A DNA stretch of 25,839 bases from a virus. Under the pieces are notes generated by a model. That model did no database searches, was not told the origin of the DNA, and worked only from the letters and a program-made list of their open reading frames with translations. Positions 20,780 to 25,839 of the stretch are shown here, piece after piece. Both the position numbers and the translations under genes were made by a program. The stretch lies in IMG/VR virus record IMGVR_UViG_3300040960_000542, positions 1 to 25,839 of that record. One strand, written 5' to 3'. The stretch's first letter is position 1. Each line of letters starts with the position of its first letter.

Positions 20780-20935
20780 ATGGAATTTTTCACAGAACAC
20801 TGGGCAGAAATCGCCCTCGCCGTAATCGCCCTCGCTGGCACTATCACCGGACTCACGGAGTCGACTGAAGACGACAAGATTGTGGACGTCCTCCGCCGCA
20901 TCGTGAATGCCATCGTATTCGGCAAGGCGAAGTGA
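20780..20935 (+). CDS. Small one-span membrane protein, holin-like
   Basis: A 51-residue protein: MEFFTEHWAEIALAVIALAG, TITGLTESTEDDKIVDVLRR and IVNAIVFGKAK. It has a single hydrophobic segment (about 8-24) followed by TESTEDDKIVD. The pattern of an N-terminal span, a T-x-T/S-x-x-D-D-K-I-V-D motif and a short amphipathic helix recurs in Bacteroidetes phages among tail and lysis genes and is often annotated as holin-like. It starts three bases after the preceding stop, and its stop overlaps the GTG of the next gene (GTGA). Holin function is inferred. Confidence 0.65.
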   Translation: MEFFTEHWAEIALAVIALAGTITGLTESTEDDKIVDVLRRIVNAIVFGKAK

Positions 20936-21492
20936 AGACGGACGACTTCGATAAGGTACTCAAGGAGTTTGCCGAAGAGGTAAACCTTGCAGCCAAGCGC
21001 ACCCTCGGCTCCCGTAAGATTGGCAAGAACCGGTCCTATGGCGTCGCGTCGCGTTCCTTGCAGAAGTCGCTCGAATACAAAATAGGAGACGGCAAGGTGG
21101 AGTTTGGTTCGCCACTCCCCTACGCCGCCTTCATCCATTGGGGCGTCAACGGAACCAGACGGAACCGCAACGCCCCCTTTTCTTTTGGCAGCAAGCAACC
21201 GCCTCTCGAACCTATCATGGAGTGGATGAAGGTGAAGCCCTTGAGACCAAGAGACAAAGACGGCAAGTTCGTCAAACGCATTGGACCGCGTGGAGGTGAC
21301 CGCCTCAAGAGCGCGGCCTTCATGATCGCGCGAAGCATCAAGAGAAACGGAATCCACGGCCTCAAATACTACTCCGTGGCCCTTGAGAGCATCGTGCCAC
21401 AATTCACCGACAAGATGGGCGACGCCCTTGTCAAAGACCTCCTCTCCTCCCTCTCCTTCAAGACGGGAAACATCACCGTGAAACTCAAATAA
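20932..21492 (+). CDS. HK97 gp10-like neck / tail completion protein
   Basis: A 186-residue protein with the layout of HK97 gp10-like head-tail joining proteins: an N-terminal helix (FDKVLKEFAEEVNLAAKRTL), SLQKSLEYKIGDGKVEFGSP, then LPYAAFIHWGVNGTRR with the family's Y-A-x-x-x-H-W-G-x-x-G motif (about 62-73) and a Lys/Arg-rich loop. The C-terminal half (GDRLKSAAFMIARSIKRNGI) is helical. The start is GTG 20932, overlapping the upstream stop (GTGA), and MKTDDFDK is the only reasonable N-terminus. It probably joins the head to the tail. Confidence 0.7.
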   Translation: MKTDDFDKVLKEFAEEVNLAAKRTLGSRKIGKNRSYGVASRSLQKSLEYKIGDGKVEFGSPLPYAAFIHWGVNGTRRNRNAPFSFGSKQPPLEPIMEWMKVKPLRPRDKDGKFVKRIGPRGGDRLKSAAFMIARSIKRNGIHGLKYYSVALESIVPQFTDKMGDALVKDLLSSLSFKTGNITVKLK

Positions 21493-21493
21493 A

Positions 21494-22747
21494 ATGGCCG
21501 CAAGAATCTTTGACGACCCCGGCTTTGACGTTCGCCCCGCAGGGCAACCGCTCATCTTCTCAATCGACGACACGAGCACCACGCCTGACAGGTACGTGGT
21601 CATCGTGAAACGTTCCAACGTGTACACGGGTGGGACGCCCGTTCAGGTGGCCAAATTCTACCTCACACCCAACACGGAAGGGGTGGCCTTCTTTGACCTC
21701 TCACCCATTGCCGAGAGTATCTTGGAGTTTCCTTTGAAGGCGGGCAGCACGGTCGTCCACAAGACGGCGGTGGTTGCCGATGCAATGGATGGCCTCACCA
21801 TGCAGCGGTTTCAAGTGCAGGTCGCCGAATACAACTCCGGCACCGAAGGCAGCGTGGACGACACCGAGGAAGTAATTGTGACCAACGGCACGGAGCAAAT
21901 AGCCGACGGACTCCATCCAAGTTTCAACGACTACCTTTGGGGCAACGACGTCGGGTTCTTGACTGAACGGCCCGTCGTCAACAACGTCATCACACACCGC
22001 GCCCGACGTGACGAGGAGCTGGTGGTGAGCTTCATCGACGGCGACGACATCGGAGAGGCAAGAGCGGGGACGTATATTTTGCGGGCAACCTATGTGCCTT
22101 ATACCGGTTCTTCTTACACTGGGCCAGTAGGGGCGGCCTACACCGGAACGGACGTTACCGAGATGCTCCTACAAATCCCAATCGGCGGCCCGAATTTGGT
22201 GGCCAATTACGCCTCCGTTCCTTTCACCTTGGAAGAGACCGACTACATCGACTTTTACTTGTACCGCACCGACGCCGGAAACGAAGGACAAATCGGCAAC
22301 GCCTACCGCGTGGTCTTTGACGACAGCAGAGGGTGCCGGAATACGGCGACGCAGGTCGCATGGATCAACACCAAGGGCGGGTGGGAGTACCTCCGCTTCG
22401 ATTCACGAGCGCCTAAACAAATCAGCGTCGAGGGCAAGACCTTCCGCAAGACCATTGGCACCTACGGCGACGCCACGTTCTCCTTTGACGCGGCAGGCAG
22501 TCAATACGACACCTTCGCTAAAACAGGGAAGGAACAATACACCCTCCAAGAGAACTTCTTTGACGCGGGCGAACGCGCCCTTTTGGACTCTCTGATGAAG
22601 TCCCGCATGGTGCAAATCAGACGCATGGACGAGGACGTATGGAAGCCCGTCACCGTCAAGACCAACTCCCTCACCATCCAGCCCGCCGGGTCGCAATTCT
22701 ACAACGTGTCCCTCACGGTTGAAATCGCCCAAGACATCCGATGTTAA
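21494..22747 (+). CDS. Tail protein (Bacteroidetes phage family)
   Basis: A 417-residue, beta-rich tail protein. Segments are DVRPAGQPLIFSIDDTSTTP, DRYVVIVKRSNVYTGGTPVQ, YRVVFDDSRGCRNTATQVAW, INTKGGWEYLRFDSRAPKQI, KTFRKTIGTYGDATFSFDAA and QYTLQENFFDAGERALLDSL. The second half, with VAWINTKGGWEYLRF and a repeat-like beta structure, recurs in Bacteroidetes phage tail genes before the large baseplate-type protein. A distal-tail or baseplate role is likely. It starts at ATG 21494 after the A-rich AAATAAA, and its end overlaps the next gene by seven bases. Confidence 0.65.
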   Translation: MAARIFDDPGFDVRPAGQPLIFSIDDTSTTPDRYVVIVKRSNVYTGGTPVQVAKFYLTPNTEGVAFFDLSPIAESILEFPLKAGSTVVHKTAVVADAMDGLTMQRFQVQVAEYNSGTEGSVDDTEEVIVTNGTEQIADGLHPSFNDYLWGNDVGFLTERPVVNNVITHRARRDEELVVSFIDGDDIGEARAGTYILRATYVPYTGSSYTGPVGAAYTGTDVTEMLLQIPIGGPNLVANYASVPFTLEETDYIDFYLYRTDAGNEGQIGNAYRVVFDDSRGCRNTATQVAWINTKGGWEYLRFDSRAPKQISVEGKTFRKTIGTYGDATFSFDAAGSQYDTFAKTGKEQYTLQENFFDAGERALLDSLMKSRMVQIRRMDEDVWKPVTVKTNSLTIQPAGSQFYNVSLTVEIAQDIRC

Positions 22748-24987
22748 GACTCGTCATAAACAACAAGGACGTCGAACTCTACGAGAACGCACCCGTCAAT
22801 CTCAAGTTCCAGTTCTCCGACGTCGAGAAAATCAACAACCCGCTGGCGAGTTATTCGCAGTCCTTCCGGGTTCCGTTGACTCAAAACAACGTCGACATCT
22901 TTGGCCACCTCGATCAGGTGACGGAGGTGGGAGGGTTGGACTTGAGGCAGGGTTTGTCGGCTCAACTCTTGTCCGATACATACCCCATCATGGACGGGTT
23001 TGTGCAAATCAAGGCGGTGTACCTCACCAAAGAAATCTACCCCGAAGTCGAGTTGGTTTTCTTTAGTGGCGCGGTGGACTTCAAAAGCGAGCTCGAAGGG
23101 TTGTATCTATCCGACCTGAACTTGAGTTCCTACGACCACGACTTGACCTACGGCAACCTTCAACTCTCGTGGGTGGGTGTCAAGGACTATCGATACGGCA
23201 TCGTCGACACAGGTCAGAACTGGACGGTGGACACCTTCGGCACCGAAGACAACCCTATCCTCTTGCCTCAAATGACGTTGTTCTTTTCCGCAAAGACTTT
23301 GCTCGACAAGATTTTCAGCGAGGCCGGGTTGACCTACGAAAGCACATACCTCGAAGGCACCGACTTTGAGCAACAGTACGTCATGTTCGCCAACGGGCAA
23401 ACCGTGGTGGAATCAAACGACGACTTTCTCGAAAGCGCCCGGACGACCCTCGCAAGTGACCAAACCATCGCCGCAAGTACCACGGCGATTGTGGACCTCG
23501 TAGACAACGGGGTGAATTGCTACGACCAAGGCAGCAACTGGAACAACTCGACTCACAAATACACAGTACCGGAAAACGGCCTGTACAACGTGTACGCACT
23601 TGTCGACGTAGACCACAACGGAACTCCCGGCAATAGAGATTGGACGGCTCGCGTGGTTGTAGACCCAGCGTCAGGAGCAGCAAATTACAACCTTTGGGAG
23701 CAAGACTTCTCGAATTCCATTCGATGGGACTGGCGGACAGAATACAGCCCGGCGGATGGTGGATATAGCGGCCCGGTCGTTTTGCTTGCCAACGACGTCG
23801 TGTACCTCGAAATCGAAAACAGGGAGGCAGGGGCAACCTTGACCGCCGAAGCGAACAACAACTTTTCGTCAGGACGCCGGACATCTTTCGAGGTGGCAGC
23901 GGTTTCTCCTTTGGGAGGTTATGAGGTCAACGTAGCGGCAAGCGCTCCGAAGATGCTGCAATTCGACTACATCACCTCGCTACAAAAACTCTACAACCTC
24001 GTCTTCATCCCTGACGAGCTCAAGCCCGGACACTTTCACATTGAGACGTTCGAGGACTATATCGCAGGGGGAGAGACGAAAGACTGGACCTCGAAGGTGG
24101 ACTACGGCAAAGACGTTGTCATCAAACCGACCACGGACCTACAAGCGGCTCAATATCGGTGGACGTATTCACCCGGAAAGGACTTTGTGACAAAGGCGGT
24201 GGAGGACTCTTTGGACCGCGTCTATGGTGAATATGAGGTGACGGACACGGGCAACGAGTTTGCCACGGGAGTCAACGAGGTAAAGACCAAGTTCGCCCCC
24301 TACCTCATGAGCTTGGTGCCCAACTCTCCTGCGCCTATCCTTCGCCTTATCACACAGGACGGGCAAGCGGTTAAAGACCCAGCGCCCCGCATTGCATATT
24401 GGTGCGGCATCAACGGCGAGTTTGGCGGCTTCAATCTTAAAAGGGAAAACGGAACGGACGTCAACGTTGCGGGCATCCCCGTTATGAGCAATTACAACGT
24501 CGCCCAACCCGACCCGGGAGACAACGACCTCAACTACGGGATGGAACAAGCGATGTACCCAATTTCGGCCCAACCCGCTCACACCTTGTACTTCCGATTT
24601 TGGGCCACCTACGTCTTGGAGTTGTATTCGACCGAGGCCCGCGTTTTGTCGTGCAACATGAACCTCACCGAGGCCGACTTGCAGGGGTGGTCGTTCAACG
24701 ACAAGATCTATATCAAAGACACCTACTACCGCATTCTCTCGATCAGCTACGACGCGAACGCACCGGGCACGGCACAGGTGGAACTCATCCGAAAGTTGGA
24801 CGACATCGAGGTGTGCGCCGATACGCCCACGGGCCTCTTGGCAAACTCCGACATCGTGACGTTCAACAACTCGTCCACGGACTACGGCTCGGAAGCGTGC
24901 TGTGTCTTGTACGGCTACGACTGGCGAATCAATCGAGTCACCTTGGACCAACGTTGCCACACCAACAACCAACAACTGAACATCTGA
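22741..24987 (+). CDS. Large tail tip / baseplate protein
   Basis: A 748-residue protein. Its N-terminus MLRLVINNKDVELYENAPVN, LKFQFSDVEKINNPLASYSQ and SFRVPLTQNNVDIFGHLDQV is a signature of a Bacteroidetes phage tail family. A middle part (about 250-400) looks like a jelly-roll carbohydrate-binding or C1q/TNF-like module: NWNNSTHKYTVPENGLYNVY then ALVDVDHNGTPGNRDWTARV. The C-terminal part contains LQFDYITSLQKLYNLVFIPD, KDWTSKVDYGKDVVIKPTTD and TYYRILSISYDANAPGTAQV. It probably forms the tail tip (hub/Tal-like). The inserted middle module may bind the host surface. The stop overlaps the next ATG (TGATG). Confidence 0.72.
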   Translation: MLRLVINNKDVELYENAPVNLKFQFSDVEKINNPLASYSQSFRVPLTQNNVDIFGHLDQVTEVGGLDLRQGLSAQLLSDTYPIMDGFVQIKAVYLTKEIYPEVELVFFSGAVDFKSELEGLYLSDLNLSSYDHDLTYGNLQLSWVGVKDYRYGIVDTGQNWTVDTFGTEDNPILLPQMTLFFSAKTLLDKIFSEAGLTYESTYLEGTDFEQQYVMFANGQTVVESNDDFLESARTTLASDQTIAASTTAIVDLVDNGVNCYDQGSNWNNSTHKYTVPENGLYNVYALVDVDHNGTPGNRDWTARVVVDPASGAANYNLWEQDFSNSIRWDWRTEYSPADGGYSGPVVLLANDVVYLEIENREAGATLTAEANNNFSSGRRTSFEVAAVSPLGGYEVNVAASAPKMLQFDYITSLQKLYNLVFIPDELKPGHFHIETFEDYIAGGETKDWTSKVDYGKDVVIKPTTDLQAAQYRWTYSPGKDFVTKAVEDSLDRVYGEYEVTDTGNEFATGVNEVKTKFAPYLMSLVPNSPAPILRLITQDGQAVKDPAPRIAYWCGINGEFGGFNLKRENGTDVNVAGIPVMSNYNVAQPDPGDNDLNYGMEQAMYPISAQPAHTLYFRFWATYVLELYSTEARVLSCNMNLTEADLQGWSFNDKIYIKDTYYRILSISYDANAPGTAQVELIRKLDDIEVCADTPTGLLANSDIVTFNNSSTDYGSEACCVLYGYDWRINRVTLDQRCHTNNQQLNI

Positions 24988-25160
24988 TGAAAGACCCCCA
25001 GCATATCACCTCGGCCATCATGCTCCTACAAATGGAGAAGGTGAGGAAGCCCCTTCCGTGGTGGCTCGTCCCTCTTGACTACTTCCTCGCTGGCGCGTAC
25101 TTGATCGCGTTTGCGGCGGCTTGTGTTGCACTCCTTTACCTCGTGGTGTCATGGCTATAA
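24987..25160 (+). CDS. Small membrane protein before the tape measure
   Basis: A 57-residue protein: MKDPQHITSAIMLLQMEKVR, KPLPWWLVPLDYFLAGAYLI then AFAAACVALLYLVVSWL. It has a charged N-terminal helix and one long hydrophobic segment (about 34-56) ending at the stop. It is coupled to the tip protein by TGATG and overlaps the tape-measure start by ten bases. The real protein begins at ATG 24987; the longer frame from 24600 is a shadow of the tail gene. It may be a membrane component for DNA entry or lysis; no family is recognised. Confidence 0.65.
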   Translation: MKDPQHITSAIMLLQMEKVRKPLPWWLVPLDYFLAGAYLIAFAAACVALLYLVVSWL

Positions 25161-25839
25161 GCAAACAACAAATCATTCTCGAAATTGACGCGGACACTGG
25201 CGAGGTACTGAAGGCAACGAGCGACCTTCAGAAGAACATGGAGGGTGTGGCCGAAGCTGCGAACGATGCAGCCGAGGCGACGGAGAGCATCGGCACGGCG
25301 GGAGCCGACGCCGGAAGCAAACTCAAGAAGGCGGGTCAAACTGGCACCTCAGCATTTAAGGGCTTGGGTGCCGCGATCAAGGCAACCGGAATTGGGTTGC
25401 TTGTGGCATTGTTGGCCAAGCTAGTCGTAGCGTTCACCGAAAATAAAAAGGTCGCCGATGCGCTGGGTGTGGCAACGGCTGCGCTCGGTGTCATCTTCAA
25501 CGGGATTGTCGATGCGGGAAGTAAGATTGCTTCAAACCTGATTGAGGCGTTTAACAATCCACAACAAGCGATCGACGGATTTAAGCAAAGATTAGAAGGC
25601 GTTGGTAATTACATCAAATTGTTGGGCTCCACAATTTTTGGCGGGTTCAAATTGCAACTCTTATCAATTAAAGAGGGCCTAATTGAGGGCGCGATTGCGG
25701 CAAAAGAATTTCTCGGAGGCGACGCAACCGAACTCCGAGAGAGCCTAAAACAGGTGCAAGAGGAACAAGAGAAAATTAGGCAAGCACAAGAAGAGAACAA
25801 AAGAGCACTTGCAGAACCTTTTGTGAATGCTGCTGAAGC
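25151..25839 (+). CDS. Tape measure protein, 5' part (runs off the window end)
   Basis: The true start of the tape measure: ATG 25151, MAISKQQIILEIDADTGEVL, then KATSDLQKNMEGVAEAANDA, a Gly/Lys-rich turn, and the hydrophobic segment FKGLGAAIKATGIGLLVALL continuing to VADALGVATAALGVIF. The last 41 residues in the window (GGDATELRESLKQVQEEQEK onward) are identical to those at 503-627, so the gene continues at 628 in a circular map, to 592 residues in all. Upstream of the repeat it is clearly related to but distinct from the other version at the left end (for example FKGLGAAIKATGIGLL against FKALGDAIKATGLFAL). The start overlaps the small membrane gene by ten bases. Confidence 0.88.
   Translation, partial: MAISKQQIILEIDADTGEVLKATSDLQKNMEGVAEAANDAAEATESIGTAGADAGSKLKKAGQTGTSAFKGLGAAIKATGIGLLVALLAKLVVAFTENKKVADALGVATAALGVIFNGIVDAGSKIASNLIEAFNNPQQAIDGFKQRLEGVGNYIKLLGSTIFGGFKLQLLSIKEGLIEGAIAAKEFLGGDATELRESLKQVQEEQEKIRQAQEENKRALAEPFVNAAE
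25715..25839 (+). repeat. 125-bp exact direct repeat, copy 2 (circular-map overlap)
   Basis: Identical to 503-627. The window ends exactly where the match ends, so the true match may be longer beyond the window. This copy belongs to the tape-measure allele that has a complete start. Confidence 0.9.

Noticed and set aside
25715-25839. Direct terminal repeat of a linear phage genome
   Set aside because: The matching copy starts at 503 and not at base 1, and 1-502 differs from the sequence upstream of the right copy. The repeat therefore marks a circular overlap with an extra branch, not defined physical ends.

Overview
This window is almost a complete genome of a small tailed phage with a siphovirus-type gene set. 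Every convincing gene lies on the + strand. The host is most likely a Bacteroidota bacterium of moderate to fairly high GC. Three things point there: many of the structural proteins recall families I know mainly from Bacteroidetes phages; the only clear promoter has the Bacteroidetes -33 TTTG / -7 TAnnTTTG form (9522-9552); and several strong starts have an A-rich context without a Shine-Dalgarno sequence. I see no integrase, excisionase, tRNA or CRISPR array, so a virulent lifestyle is the simplest reading, although two small helix-turn-helix proteins are present.

The last 125 bases (25715-25839) exactly repeat 503-627 and stay in frame with the tape-measure gene that both ends carry. The simplest map is therefore circular or circularly permuted, 628-25839, about 25.2 kb. 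Bases 1-502 then represent a second, diverged version of the 5' part of the tape-measure gene.

Layout by region. (1) 2-5001: tape measure (3' part), prohead protease, scaffold-like protein, major capsid protein and a tail-tube-like protein, closed by a terminator at 5049-5077. (2) 5087-9437: a small virion-type protein, portal, head-tail connector, a lysis-type group (coiled-coil membrane protein, M15 endolysin, holin-like protein) and a metallophosphoesterase, closed by a strong terminator at 9461-9497. (3) 9557-15420: the early block, starting at the promoter. It holds small helix-turn-helix proteins, an SSB-like protein, a cytosine-C5 methyltransferase with a second protein in another frame, a replication initiator with 22-bp iterons inside its gene, a NinG-type nuclease, a sigma-like factor, a zinc protein, a DnaA domain IV-like protein and a ParB-like protein. 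(4) 15390-25839: small and large terminase, a tail assembly chaperone with a -1 frameshift at a T9 run, a large tail-terminator/fibre fusion, small membrane proteins, a neck protein, two large tail proteins and the start of the tape measure, which leads back to region 1.

Genes are packed with ATGA, TGATG, TAATG, GTGA or TTGA junctions, so translational coupling is probably general. The early block would replicate and modify the DNA and supply the sigma-like factor that may switch on the late genes. The ParB-like and terminase genes lead into packaging, and the rest builds the tail and head and lyses the cell. The most interesting items are the overprinted methyltransferase locus (11247-11912), the lambda-O-like origin with iterons (12237-12370), the frameshifted chaperone, the two tape-measure alleles and the terminator-fibre fusion. 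All family assignments are from reading the translations by eye; no database search was run.
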